A stretch of 64,000 bases of DNA from Stentor roeselii (lineage: Eukaryota; Ciliophora; Heterotrichea; Heterotrichida; Stentoridae), in NCBI GenBank assembly GCA_006503475.1, contig RSEH01000072.1:62001-126000 (forward strand). Direction: 5' to 3'. The notes under the pieces are model-generated. The model did not search any database and was not told where the DNA came from. It saw nothing but the letters and a program-made list of their open reading frames with translations. Positions 45,757-55,103 of this stretch are shown here, one piece after another. Made by a program: the position numbers and the translations under genes. Within the stretch, counting starts at the first letter, position 1. Each line of letters opens with the position of its first letter.

Positions 45757-46350
45757 ATGATCAAGCACACAAAACTGACCAAGTCAAACATTCCAGCCCT
45801 TTTGAAGCCAAAACGAAAAAAAATCAGTAAAAAAATCCTTTCCAGCTGCGGGACTCCTCGAAAAGTTTTCTCGAAATCAACGTCGAGAAATGGGTCTCCT
45901 TATCCCACCAGCAAGTCAAATAAAAGACTCACGATTCCGAAGATTAAGACTTCGAACAATTCCACAAGAGTCAAGATGGAAGTTCTTAACTCGTATGCGT
46001 CGCCTAACTCGTCGTCGACTAGGACAAAAAGACAGACAAAGACGAAAACTTTGAAGACTATTTCAGGGAATTTGAGCCCTAAGGATACTTTTGAATACCC
46101 GATGGCCACTTCAGCCAAAGACTCTGTAGACCTAAGAGAAAAGGTAACCAAATCAAGGAACGAGAATGAAAAACAGATGAAAAACGTACTTCAAAAGCTC
46201 TTGCAAGAAAATATTCTACTCAAAAACAAGCTCAGTTATTTCAATGAAAACCAAGAAGAGCCTAAAACGAATTTAAACTCGTATTCAATCGAAGCTGCGA
46301 TGGAAGAGATCAAACAAAAGCTGAGAAATTTGAAAAAAAGGTTTGCTTAG
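45757..46350 (+). CDS. Hypothetical basic protein with C-terminal coiled coil
   Basis: 197 residues from ATG 45757, 18 nt after the mannosidase stop. The N-terminal two thirds are Lys/Ser/Thr-rich and probably disordered. The C-terminus holds a short coiled coil (QMKNVLQKLLQENILLKNKLSYF) and a second helix (AAMEEIKQKLRNLKKRF). No family is recognised. It is convergent with the next gene, 13 nt apart. Confidence 0.65.
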   Translation: MIKHTKLTKSNIPALLKPKRKKISKKILSSCGTPRKVFSKSTSRNGSPYPTSKSNKRLTIPKIKTSNNSTRVKMEVLNSYASPNSSSTRTKRQTKTKTLKTISGNLSPKDTFEYPMATSAKDSVDLREKVTKSRNENEKQMKNVLQKLLQENILLKNKLSYFNENQEEPKTNLNSYSIEAAMEEIKQKLRNLKKRFA

Positions 46351-46363
46351 TATTTAATTGAAG

Positions 46364-47179
46364 TTAAAGGTTGGATAATTTCAGTAAAAACTTGCCTTTC
46401 TGGTCTTCTGAAGGCCAAACTTTCTTCATTTCACTGTGAATGTAGTTTTTTAACAACCTTGATGAGTTTAAATCAAGTGACTTTTTAGAAGGTTGATTTA
46501 AGTCAACTGAATTTTTAGAAAACGCGTTAAAATCAACTGATTTTTTTACAGGACTCGAAAAATCTAATTTTAATTGCTGTGAAACTCCCAGGTCAGGAAG
46601 TGAAGGACATCTTGTGTTCAGTTTAGTTACACTGTACTTGTAAGGTGATTTTTTTTTGATACTTTTAATTATTGGCACTGGATTCGGACTTTTGCCGAAG
46701 TGTCTTCTGTTTAAAGATAAAAATTTCACCCCGATTTCGTTTTTCATATCATCATTTGACAGAAAGTTAGAATCCCCTTTTGATTCAAATTCAACAATCG
46801 ACTTCAACTTATTCAACTTTTCTGAAGACTTGAACTTGCTTTCTCTAACGTTTTTTCTAATCTTAAGTTTTTTTTCAATGAAATCTTTGCTTTTATGAAA
46901 CGAACTTTTTCTCAATGGCCTTTCTTTCAGCCCGAGTGATTCTTGGATCTCACTGATGATACTGTCTCTTGTGTCAGAAAGTTCTTTTAAAATATTTAAC
47001 GCCGGGGTTTTCACGATATTTGAAGAAAAGTAAGGGTTTGGTGAGTTAGTTTTTAGAAGAGGTGAAAAGTGGCTGATGTGCTTGATGATTTCGAGAGATT
47101 TTGCTGCTTTTGATAAGTTAAGTCTTTTGTCTGAGGAGGGTTTCTTGGTTGAATGGGGAAAGTTGGGTGGTGAGTGCAT
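46364..47179 (-). CDS. Hypothetical Ser/Lys-rich protein with decapeptide repeats
   Basis: 271 residues from ATG 47179. The frame is open 30 nt further only to a TTG. Most of the protein is basic and low in order. Near residue 215 three ten-residue units follow one another: KKSVDFNAFS, KNSVDLNQPS and KKSLDLNSSR. No domain is recognised. Its start codon is 16 nt from the divergent start of the acylated ARM protein. Confidence 0.68.
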   Translation of the reverse strand: MHSPPNFPHSTKKPSSDKRLNLSKAAKSLEIIKHISHFSPLLKTNSPNPYFSSNIVKTPALNILKELSDTRDSIISEIQESLGLKERPLRKSSFHKSKDFIEKKLKIRKNVRESKFKSSEKLNKLKSIVEFESKGDSNFLSNDDMKNEIGVKFLSLNRRHFGKSPNPVPIIKSIKKKSPYKYSVTKLNTRCPSLPDLGVSQQLKLDFSSPVKKSVDFNAFSKNSVDLNQPSKKSLDLNSSRLLKNYIHSEMKKVWPSEDQKGKFLLKLSNL

Positions 47180-47195
47180 TATTAATAATATAAAG
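47180..47195. promoter_or_regulatory. 16-nt spacer between two divergent start codons
   Basis: The bases TATTAATAATATAAAG are all that separates the minus-strand ATG (47179) from the plus-strand ATG (47196). Any promoter must overlap the coding sequence of one or both genes. Confidence 0.7.
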
Positions 47196-48980
47196 ATGGG
47201 ATGCTGCAACTCGGCTCGTGGAAAGGAAGTGAATGAAAATCATCAAACTCCGAATCTACCAGAACTTAATTTTTCACATGAAAATAGAGAAAGTCAATTT
47301 AAAGTTATGAAATTTTCGATTTTTGATATCAAACTTTTAAAATACCTGGAAAAAATTACTTCTTTCCCTTGTAGTACTCGGTTGAAGATTAATTATGGTG
47401 ATTATCTGGAATTAGGAGATATTTGGGATTTAGTTCATGAATTTTCTCCTCCGAAAACATTAAACATAACAATATCAAACGATTGTTCTGAGCTAAACTT
47501 ATCTTGTTTAATACAAATAGAAGAAGAAACAATCGAGTTCGGCAGCGTTACTCTAGGACTATTAGAAATCGAGAACTACTTCAAAGGAATAATCAGTTTA
47601 TCATACCGAGGACTAAAATCAGTCTTCCTCCAAGTAGAGCTTTCACCTGAGCAAGACTCAAACGAAGAGCCTTTAAATTCTTCTTTCCCCTTAATAGGAA
47701 AGAGCAAAAGTCAGTTCTTCCCAAAGCGAGACTACCCAATAGACTTAAAAAAATACTACACTCCGAACTTCCTAGCCCAGCCATCCTTATCAATAGACAA
47801 GACAGGTCCCGAAATCCTCGACAAGCTAAAATCTTCCAAAATTCAATTCGAAGAACTATCCGAGCTTCTATCATCAAAATCCTCAGAACTGATTTATTAC
47901 ACCCTTAACCACCTCATCTTCTTTGCAAGTCAAAGTTCTTTCGCAAGCCGTCTTCTTACAGAGTCAAAAGAAAAATTGATTGAAATTTTACAAACTTTCC
48001 CAAATGACTCTCTTTTAATAGAGACTTACCTGGAAGTTGTATTTGACTGTCTTAAGTCACTTGATTTGAACTCTTCTGAAGTTTCTAACTTTTTGACTGA
48101 AGCCTACTCGAAACTGCTGACAACAGTGAAATCAGGCAGGAAAAGTAGAGTCTTTTGTATGGAAGTTCTAATTAAATACCTGCAACTTGCACAAGATAAC
48201 CCGGTAAACTCTAAACAGGACCTTGAGACTCTTTTAAACTTCTCAGCCGAGTCTTACCTCAGCTTCCCATCAGATGAAACTGCTTCTTCTCTAGTCCATC
48301 TTTTTTTCCAAGGAATCCAGTCATCAAAATCTAAAATTTCTTCAATTTTCACTTCCAGTCTTTTTACCCTTTTTTTACAGATTCTAAATTCACATAAGTA
48401 CAACCTTGAAGTACTGAAAACTTGTTTAAAAATCTTGAAGGTCTTCTCAGGACATAAAACTTTCAAAGAAATCCTCAGCAAAAGTCGCACTTTTGGTCAT
48501 TTAACGAAATCATTGAAAATCATCTCGGATCCGACTGTTCAAAGACTTGTTTTAGAACTTGTTAAAGAAATGGCGAATTTGAGTTTAACTGAAAATGTTT
48601 CAAATGATATTTTCTTTGTTTTAATTGCGACTTTGAGTAACTCTTATAATTCTATTAATGTTGCTTTACTTGCAGTTCAACTTTGTAGGGCTTTTGCTAC
48701 TGAACTTGGGGAATTGTTGACGAAAGATGAGGCTCTTGAATGCTTTGCTGTTTTGATGGTCTGTATGAAAGGAGAGACTGAATTGGAGTTGGAAGTTGCC
48801 AAGTTGATTAAGATTGTGAAGGACTTCGATCAGGCTGGAGTGAAGAAAAATTTACAGGTTTTTAATTGTTTGAAAGCGATTTCTGAAGATTATTCAATAC
48901 CTAGCACTGGATCGAATCACTCTAGGGATGAAATCGTTTTTGAGTTGAAGAGTTTGGTAGATGAGATTTTGAATGAATAA
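47196..48980 (+). CDS. Likely myristoylated/palmitoylated ARM-repeat-like protein
   Basis: 594 residues from ATG 47196. An ATG at 47076 in the same frame would add 40 residues but lies inside the divergent gene and hides the acylation signal. The start MGCCNSARGK has Gly2 for myristoylation plus Cys3 and Cys4 for palmitoylation. Residues 35-150 look beta-rich, perhaps C2-like. From about 210 the protein is a helical solenoid of ARM/HEAT type (ELIYYTLNHLIFFASQS and onward). No family name. The last codons and the stop are duplicated downstream. Confidence 0.75.
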   Translation: MGCCNSARGKEVNENHQTPNLPELNFSHENRESQFKVMKFSIFDIKLLKYLEKITSFPCSTRLKINYGDYLELGDIWDLVHEFSPPKTLNITISNDCSELNLSCLIQIEEETIEFGSVTLGLLEIENYFKGIISLSYRGLKSVFLQVELSPEQDSNEEPLNSSFPLIGKSKSQFFPKRDYPIDLKKYYTPNFLAQPSLSIDKTGPEILDKLKSSKIQFEELSELLSSKSSELIYYTLNHLIFFASQSSFASRLLTESKEKLIEILQTFPNDSLLIETYLEVVFDCLKSLDLNSSEVSNFLTEAYSKLLTTVKSGRKSRVFCMEVLIKYLQLAQDNPVNSKQDLETLLNFSAESYLSFPSDETASSLVHLFFQGIQSSKSKISSIFTSSLFTLFLQILNSHKYNLEVLKTCLKILKVFSGHKTFKEILSKSRTFGHLTKSLKIISDPTVQRLVLELVKEMANLSLTENVSNDIFFVLIATLSNSYNSINVALLAVQLCRAFATELGELLTKDEALECFAVLMVCMKGETELELEVAKLIKIVKDFDQAGVKKNLQVFNCLKAISEDYSIPSTGSNHSRDEIVFELKSLVDEILNE

Positions 48981-49084
48981 GGAATGATTGAGGAAAGTAA
49001 TTAATTTTAATGAGAAAGAGTTTGGTAGATGAGATTTTGAATGAATAAGGAATGATTGAGGAAAGTAATTAAATTTTAATCAGA
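48948..49084. repeat. Two-copy tandem duplication spanning a stop codon, period 68 bp
   Basis: AGAGTTTGGTAGATGAGATT at 48949 recurs at 49017. The two copies continue almost identically through TTGAATGAATAAGGAATGA and GAGGAAAGTAATTAA. Copy 1 holds the last ten codons (SLVDEILNE and stop) of the 47196 gene; copy 2 lies in the 3' flank. The near identity points to a recent event. The remaining gap to 49336 is AT-rich with no gene seen. Confidence 0.93.
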
Positions 49085-49336
49085 AAGTTTGGATTTAACG
49101 AATGGAAAATTTGTGAATGGTTAAAATGATTCGATTTAAATTCAAGATAATCTTTTTTAGAGAAATTTCAAAAAAATCTTTGAAATTGGAAATTAAAGAA
49201 TTTTGCTTCAAATGTTTTAACAAGATTAAATCTCTGGAATTTCAAATTATATTCGGAACTTGATATAGACAGGGCCAATAATTCTAAACGACTTTTAACC
49301 ATTTAACCCGGTCATTGCCATAAACTTATTTTAGAA

Positions 49337-51184
49337 ATGCAAACAAGACCAGTACCGTGGAAAGACTCCTCAAAGCCTTGTTTTTCAGCTTCTCAGTCCC
49401 CTGAGCATCCATTTGAAATTTTTCAGCGTTTTCTTGAAATAATTAAGCAAGACCTGGAGTCAAAATTTCAAAATCCGGAAATCCAGGCTGAACTTTCTTT
49501 AATTCTTGAAAAATACTCAACTGATTTATCTGAGTACTCAGTTTCAAGACTTTCTGAGCGTCTGGTCTCCTGCAAAACCACCACATCAAGTCTCGAAAAA
49601 GTAATGAAAACCACTGAAAAGAAGCTGGCGGCGTTTCAAAAAGAAGCCCGAAAGTCCTCAGCCGAGCGTAAATTCGAGATCCGTGACATAAAACCAGTGC
49701 GTTCATCAGTGAACCGTTCAGTAAGTCCAGGAGAGAAGCGAAACGTATCCCAAGAAAACACCGAGTTGAAAGACCAGCTAAAAAAAGTAGCAGAAGAACG
49801 AGACGTTCTGCGTATCTGGAAAGAAAACGTTTTAAAGCTTCCAGGAAACTTTTCAGACGACGCGAATTCGATGTTCAAAGAGCTTGAAACCTGTAAAAAA
49901 CAACTGATGATCGGACATAAAGTCCTTGCGATGAAGATCCAAGCAATGGCGACAGCCATTTTAAAGTTCTTAAAAGACACTGCAATTATTCAGAAGACTT
50001 TTCGTGAAAAGGAAGGCTTCGCGTCTTTAAACTTCTACGAGACAGAAAAATCGAAACTTGAAGTAAAGGTCAAAGAACTGGCAGAGTTAAAAGACTTGTC
50101 TCAATCAGAAGCTCCTTTTGTGAAACCCGGGTCTTCCTTTGACTTTTCCCAGTTATCTGAAAAAATAGTCTCTTTTGAAAGCGAGAATAAAACTCTTAAA
50201 AATCAGATTCGTGATGCACGGAAGTGCATCAAAGGACTTGAAATAAAATGTGCTGAACTTGAGAATAGCAGATGGCAGACTGAAAGAGAAAAAAGCATCT
50301 TGGAAAGAAAAAATAGGAACTCGACAACACCCAGCAATAAAAAAAACCTGATTGTCCTTGCGAAGCATTTTGAAAGTATTAAAAATTGGGCTGAAACTCG
50401 CATTAATGACCTCAGCAGGACCTTTGAAAACCGTTTTGAAGACCTTTCTAAGAAACTCGTTGAAAAAGAAGCGAATCTTGCCGAGTTAAAAAACAGGTTC
50501 ACTGAAAATTTGAAAGAAAACCTCAACTTGCTTATCGCCATGAATGAAAACGTGAAAAACTCGAATTTTGACAAGACTTCAGATGAAATCTTGAAAAGTC
50601 AAATAGAAAATTTCGAGTTTATCATCGAGCAACACAAGACTTACACTGAAATCAAGGTAAAAGAACTGAACGAAACTATTGATTCCCTAGAAAAAGAACG
50701 AAATTGCTTCATGAAACACGTGAAAACCTTAGAAACTGAGAGTTTTTCAATGAAACTCGAAATAAACAGGTTGAAAGACCTTGAAATCAGCTGGAAAAAC
50801 TCTAAAATTTTAATTTCTGAACTTGAAGAAATCAATAAAAGTTTAAATAATCGACTCAGAATCGCGAAACAAAAGGAACTCGAGTTTGACCAGGTCCAAT
50901 ACGAAAAAAGTGTCATGAGTAAAGAAATTTCTAAATTTTCTGAAGAAGTCGCTCAGAAGGACAAGATGATCATGGACCTACAGCAGACTCTTTCATTTGA
51001 ACAAATGCAGAGCAACTCCTGCCTTGAAGACCTGCTCTTAAAAGAAAAAACCACCAAAAGTGAACTTGAAATGGCAAAAATCGAGCTAAAAAACTACAAA
51101 AGCGAGCTCAAAGCCGTTGAAAGGTCGAAAAAGGACCTCGAGGAAAAGTTGGCTTCCTTGAGCAAAAAGGTCCTGGTTGAATGA
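49337..51184 (+). CDS. Long coiled-coil protein
   Basis: 615 residues. A Ser-rich N-terminus (with RSVSPGEKR near 125) is followed by coiled coil over most of 130-615, for example LEVKVKELAELKDLSQSE and LETESFSMKLEINRLKDLE. It ends in TGA, which shows TGA is a normal stop here. A cytoskeletal or basal-body component is plausible but not shown. The next coiled-coil gene starts 39 nt later on the same strand, but the two proteins are not obviously related. Confidence 0.8.
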   Translation: MQTRPVPWKDSSKPCFSASQSPEHPFEIFQRFLEIIKQDLESKFQNPEIQAELSLILEKYSTDLSEYSVSRLSERLVSCKTTTSSLEKVMKTTEKKLAAFQKEARKSSAERKFEIRDIKPVRSSVNRSVSPGEKRNVSQENTELKDQLKKVAEERDVLRIWKENVLKLPGNFSDDANSMFKELETCKKQLMIGHKVLAMKIQAMATAILKFLKDTAIIQKTFREKEGFASLNFYETEKSKLEVKVKELAELKDLSQSEAPFVKPGSSFDFSQLSEKIVSFESENKTLKNQIRDARKCIKGLEIKCAELENSRWQTEREKSILERKNRNSTTPSNKKNLIVLAKHFESIKNWAETRINDLSRTFENRFEDLSKKLVEKEANLAELKNRFTENLKENLNLLIAMNENVKNSNFDKTSDEILKSQIENFEFIIEQHKTYTEIKVKELNETIDSLEKERNCFMKHVKTLETESFSMKLEINRLKDLEISWKNSKILISELEEINKSLNNRLRIAKQKELEFDQVQYEKSVMSKEISKFSEEVAQKDKMIMDLQQTLSFEQMQSNSCLEDLLLKEKTTKSELEMAKIELKNYKSELKAVERSKKDLEEKLASLSKKVLVE

Positions 51185-51223
51185 TCTAATTAATATAAAT
51201 ACTTTTCACTTAAACTTATAAAA

Positions 51224-53446
51224 ATGACTGCCAAGATCGAAGAAATGATTCTCAAACTAGAAAACTTTGACTACCGGAAACTTTTATCTGAATCAGCAAC
51301 ACCTTCACATAAGAGCGCTTCAAGCTTTCAGTTCAAGTCTCACTCGAAGAAAAGATCGATCAGTTCTCAATTTTCATCTTTTCAGATTGAAAATATGACA
51401 AAGTCTCAAGTGGAAATCTTGAAGGCTCAGAAGAATAACATCGCTGTTCAAAAAAAACAGGCAAAAATTGAACTAAAAAAAAAAACAGATAAAATTCAAG
51501 AAGAAATAAAAAACAAAAAAAAAGAAATGAGTCTTCTTGTTAAACACTTGAAAAGTCTGCAGTTCAAAGCGGAAAATGTGGAAAAAATCGTTCAGGCGAA
51601 ACAAAGTGATAAACTTGAATCGTTTAGATGGGCTCTTAGACCTTTAGAAGATACAGCTAATGCTATACTTGAAGAAAGAAAAATCCTGGAAATGAAAAAA
51701 TTGAAATTTTTTGAGAAAATCAGAGAAGAAGAAGGAGTTAAAGAGAGCAAAAATGGTGAGTTTTTGATTTTAGAAGCTCAAAAAAATGAGAAAATTCGTG
51801 AAATGCAGATAGTTCAGGATCAAATCGAGGATTTAAGGGTTAATGAAGGTATTAACTTTAGAGAATATTGCCAAGAGACTGAAACGAAAAGTATTATCAA
51901 AAAACTGAAACAGAAGAAAACTGAAACACTGGAAAGTATTAAAAATCTTGATAAAAAAATCGAAGAAGCACAATCAAAACTGAATGATTTTCAGAAAGAT
52001 TTGGAAATTCCTGTGAAAATCAACAGTTTTCATGAAAATATCTTGGAAAAAGAACTCCTTGAAATTGAAGACTATCTTAACACCCTATGTAAAGATATTT
52101 CAATTACACCTTTAAATGAATTTGTTGAAGAATATCTCAACAAACATGCGAACCCTGCTGAAGATTTGATAAAAAAACAGCAATTTTTAATTATTGAACA
52201 GAAAGAACTGGAAATGAGGGATGAATGGAATAGAACTAATGAAAGTTTTATTAAAAAGATTAAAGAGTTGTCGAGAACTATTGAAGAGCAGGAACTTGAA
52301 GCTCTGACACTTGAAGTTAACTCAAATCCTGACTCGGAATTAGAGAATTCATTAAATATGAACAGAGCTAGTCTCGAGTTATTAAAAAATCAAGCTGAAA
52401 AATTATTTAGACTCAATCAAGCAAAACAAGCAGTTCTTGAAACCTGGAAAAAATCTAACCGTAAAATTTTACTCCTAAACGAAAATGAAAAACTAGTCAA
52501 CGACTCAACCCTAATGAACCTCTTCAAACTTCACCTTCAGCGAAACATCGGAAAAGAAGACCACTGGAAAACTTTAGAAAAAATCATCGAAAAATACTTC
52601 AACAAACTCTCTGAAAAAAACTTTTATTTCTACGAAAAGCAAAGAGAATCTCAAGAAATCGAAAAAAAACTAGGAAAAAATGAAAACCAATTCAAAGAAC
52701 TAAAAGCTTTTATCAACACCTGGATAATCGAAAAAGACTCTCTTCAAAAAGACCTTCTAAAAACCGCAGCTCTTGAAAAAATGACTATAAAAAAATTCGA
52801 AAACTTTAAAATTGAAATCGACATCGACAGAAGGAAAAATCTTGAAAAAGTGATCTACGAAAACCTCAGCATCAACAAATCAACCATGCAACAGATACAA
52901 AAAACTTACGGCCAAAAGGCACTCAGCAAGTATAAAGAAAAAGAAGTAGAAGAGATTAAAAAAACTCAAGAAAAACGAAAAGAAACTGTAAAAAAAAGAC
53001 TTGAGCACCTTTTCGCCCAACAAGCTGAAATAAAGAACCAAATCATCCAAATGGAAAATTTGATGAATGAAAAATGCAAAAATGTGCAAGGACAGGCTCA
53101 GAAAAGCATTTTTGAACTTAAACAAGAAATTTTGAAAATCGATCAAAAAGTCGAAGTTTTAAATGAGGCGGAAAATGAGTTGAATGAAAAACTTGCAAAT
53201 TTGATGGAAGTAAAAAAAAAAGATATTTATCGAAGTCTGCATAAAACTTTACAAGCACATGGAAATGATGGAGACTTGAAGAAAATTAAAAAACTTCTAG
53301 AAATGAAGGAAGAGAAAGAAAAGAGGATTAAGGATCTGGAGATGGAGATGGAAAAAAGTGAAGAAAATTATCAGGAAATTGTAAAAAATCTGGAAATTGA
53401 AGAGATCAGACTAAAAATAAAGCTTTCGAGTATTAATGATGATTAA
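51224..53446 (+). CDS. Very Lys/Glu-rich long coiled-coil protein
   Basis: 740 residues, coiled coil from about residue 60 to the end, with Ser-rich sequence before that. Lys and Glu make up a large part (EKRKETVKKRLEHLFAQQAE). It resembles ciliary coiled-coil proteins in composition, but I can name no orthologue. Composition flips to A/C-rich at about 52445. The last codons (KLSSINDD and stop) form the start of a three-copy 81-bp tandem repeat that runs into the 3' flank. Confidence 0.78.
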   Translation: MTAKIEEMILKLENFDYRKLLSESATPSHKSASSFQFKSHSKKRSISSQFSSFQIENMTKSQVEILKAQKNNIAVQKKQAKIELKKKTDKIQEEIKNKKKEMSLLVKHLKSLQFKAENVEKIVQAKQSDKLESFRWALRPLEDTANAILEERKILEMKKLKFFEKIREEEGVKESKNGEFLILEAQKNEKIREMQIVQDQIEDLRVNEGINFREYCQETETKSIIKKLKQKKTETLESIKNLDKKIEEAQSKLNDFQKDLEIPVKINSFHENILEKELLEIEDYLNTLCKDISITPLNEFVEEYLNKHANPAEDLIKKQQFLIIEQKELEMRDEWNRTNESFIKKIKELSRTIEEQELEALTLEVNSNPDSELENSLNMNRASLELLKNQAEKLFRLNQAKQAVLETWKKSNRKILLLNENEKLVNDSTLMNLFKLHLQRNIGKEDHWKTLEKIIEKYFNKLSEKNFYFYEKQRESQEIEKKLGKNENQFKELKAFINTWIIEKDSLQKDLLKTAALEKMTIKKFENFKIEIDIDRRKNLEKVIYENLSINKSTMQQIQKTYGQKALSKYKEKEVEEIKKTQEKRKETVKKRLEHLFAQQAEIKNQIIQMENLMNEKCKNVQGQAQKSIFELKQEILKIDQKVEVLNEAENELNEKLANLMEVKKKDIYRSLHKTLQAHGNDGDLKKIKKLLEMKEEKEKRIKDLEMEMEKSEENYQEIVKNLEIEEIRLKIKLSSINDD

Positions 53447-53661
53447 TTTTTTAGATTAATGAATTGGGAGGACTTTAAAGATAAGGAAACTTATTATATA
53501 AAGCTTTCGAGTATTAATGATGATTAATTTTTTAGATTAATGAATTGTGAGGACTTTAAAGATAAGAAAAATTATTATATAAAGCTTTCGAGTATTAATG
53601 ATGATTACTTTTTTAGATAAATGAATTGTGAGGACTTTTAAGATAAGGAAACTTATTATAA
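53419..53661. repeat. Three-copy tandem repeat spanning a stop codon, period 81 bp
   Basis: AAAGCTTTCGAGTATTAATG occurs at 53419, 53500 and 53581. Each unit runs on through GATGATTA, TTTTTTAGAT, GAGGACTTTAAAGATAAG and TTATTATA, with only a few differences between copies. The first unit contains the 3' end and stop of the coiled-coil gene. 81 is a multiple of three. The array ends 40 nt before the convergent SLC25 stop. Confidence 0.95.
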
Positions 53662-53701
53662 ATCGTGAACTTAAAAAAATTACTAAATTCTGAGTATTTA
53701 T

Positions 53702-54565
53702 TCAAAAATCCCTTCCTAAAAATTTCATTGTGTATTCAAAGCCTAAAATAAAAGCCATGTTCAAAGGAAAAGCTCTCAATACGCAAGTAAAATATCCTTT
53801 AAATAGCTGTCCTACCCCATCTTGCTTAATAGTTTGAAAGAAGCAGTCAAAAGCACCTTTATATTTCGGATTAACGACAGAATCGGCTTGAATCCTGGAC
53901 TTGACAGTATCAATTGGATATATTGCTGTCCATCCAACTACTCCGCTTAGTCCTCCCGCCATCATTATCACAAAATAAGACCGATTTTCAGTATTTTCCA
54001 TATCCTTATAAAACCACCTAGGGGCAGCCTGATAAACAGCGAAATAAACTCCATCACCAATAACATCTCTAAAAGTCGTCAACCAAAACCCTTTAAAAAT
54101 TCCTCCAAGTCCTCCAAACTTAAACATTTCTCTAATCCATTGCCAAGTATTTTTATTATCCTTGTTGCCAACTTTTTGCATTTGTAGCCGAATCCTAATA
54201 GCTTCAGTCGGCGAAGATAAAAAGCTTGTGGCCAGTCCAGACCAAGCACCACAAAGGCCATGTTCCCAAATAGTCAAAGGCTGATCTCGATTTTTCATCA
54301 TGTAACTTTTGCAGTTTTCGACGACTCCAAAGGAAATCGCGCAACCAAAAATTGCCCCAAATGAAGAAATTCCGCCACCTCTCCATAAACTTAGAAAGCC
54401 TTCTGTTTTAACAATGCTTTTGAACACGGATAAATCATTTCCACCTGTATTCTGAAGACGCACTTTTATTATGTCGAAAGGCTGGGAAACTGCTACGCCA
54501 CAAATGCCTGCAACTGCTCCTGCGATAAAACCTCCGGGGTCTGGAAGAATTGATTGCAGAGACAT
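53702..54565 (-). CDS. Mitochondrial carrier, SLC25 carnitine/basic amino acid type
   Basis: 287 residues with three carrier repeats: QPFDIIKVRLQ (P29), SPTEAIRIRLQMQ (P119) and YPIDTVKSRIQAD (P217). The Glu in the second motif, RDVIGDGVYFAVYQ near 166-179, and the third-repeat text KSRIQADSVVNPKYKGAFDC match the SLC25A20/A29/A45 group, which carries carnitine esters, ornithine or other basic amino acids across the inner membrane. The exact substrate is not fixed by sequence alone. Start ATG after a run of A. Confidence 0.92.
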   Translation of the reverse strand: MSLQSILPDPGGFIAGAVAGICGVAVSQPFDIIKVRLQNTGGNDLSVFKSIVKTEGFLSLWRGGGISSFGAIFGCAISFGVVENCKSYMMKNRDQPLTIWEHGLCGAWSGLATSFLSSPTEAIRIRLQMQKVGNKDNKNTWQWIREMFKFGGLGGIFKGFWLTTFRDVIGDGVYFAVYQAAPRWFYKDMENTENRSYFVIMMAGGLSGVVGWTAIYPIDTVKSRIQADSVVNPKYKGAFDCFFQTIKQDGVGQLFKGYFTCVLRAFPLNMAFILGFEYTMKFLGRDF

Positions 54566-55103
54566 TTTTTTTAGAGATTTGTTTCATTTAGTTTTTGATT
54601 ATTGGTGGGATATGGGGAACTTGGTTTTGGAATTAGGTTGATTTGGTTTAGGAGATTTTTAGGTGGATAGATGGAGGGATTTTTTTGGTGGTTTATTTGA
54701 AATTTTTGTTTGGGTGATGGTTTTGGGGTTTGGGTTGTTTTTAGGGTAATTATAGGGGATTTTGTGGTTTTTTATTGAAGTGATTTGGGATAAAATGATT
54801 GAGTTTTTTGAGATTTTTAGAAGTTTAGGTTATTGGGTCATTTTATTTGGGTGATAATGAAGATATGATGATTGAGTTCTTATATATTGATTTTCAATAA
54901 CTAAATTATCTAGGTTCTGATAGTTGATGCTTTGAGTAGTTACTTGAATATTTAGGTTTTCTCAGAATGAATTGAACAAACTCTAAGTTATTTCTTATTG
55001 AATCATCAAACAATTTCTCTAGTTTTTGAATTATTTCTTTAAATATGACACCAAAGTAAAATTGATAAGAGAAATGAAGAAAAGTGAATAAAAAATCAAA
55101 AAA
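54566..55103. other. Intergenic stretch, strongly G/T-rich on the plus strand
   Basis: 538 nt between the SLC25 start and the stop of the next minus-strand gene. The first 250 nt are strongly G/T-rich on plus (A/C-rich on the coding strand of the SLC25 gene). The rest is AT-rich. No gene or repeat seen. Confidence 0.55.

Noticed and set aside
47076-47195. 40-residue N-terminal extension of the acylated ARM gene
   Set aside because: Overlaps the divergent gene and would bury the MGCC acylation signal.
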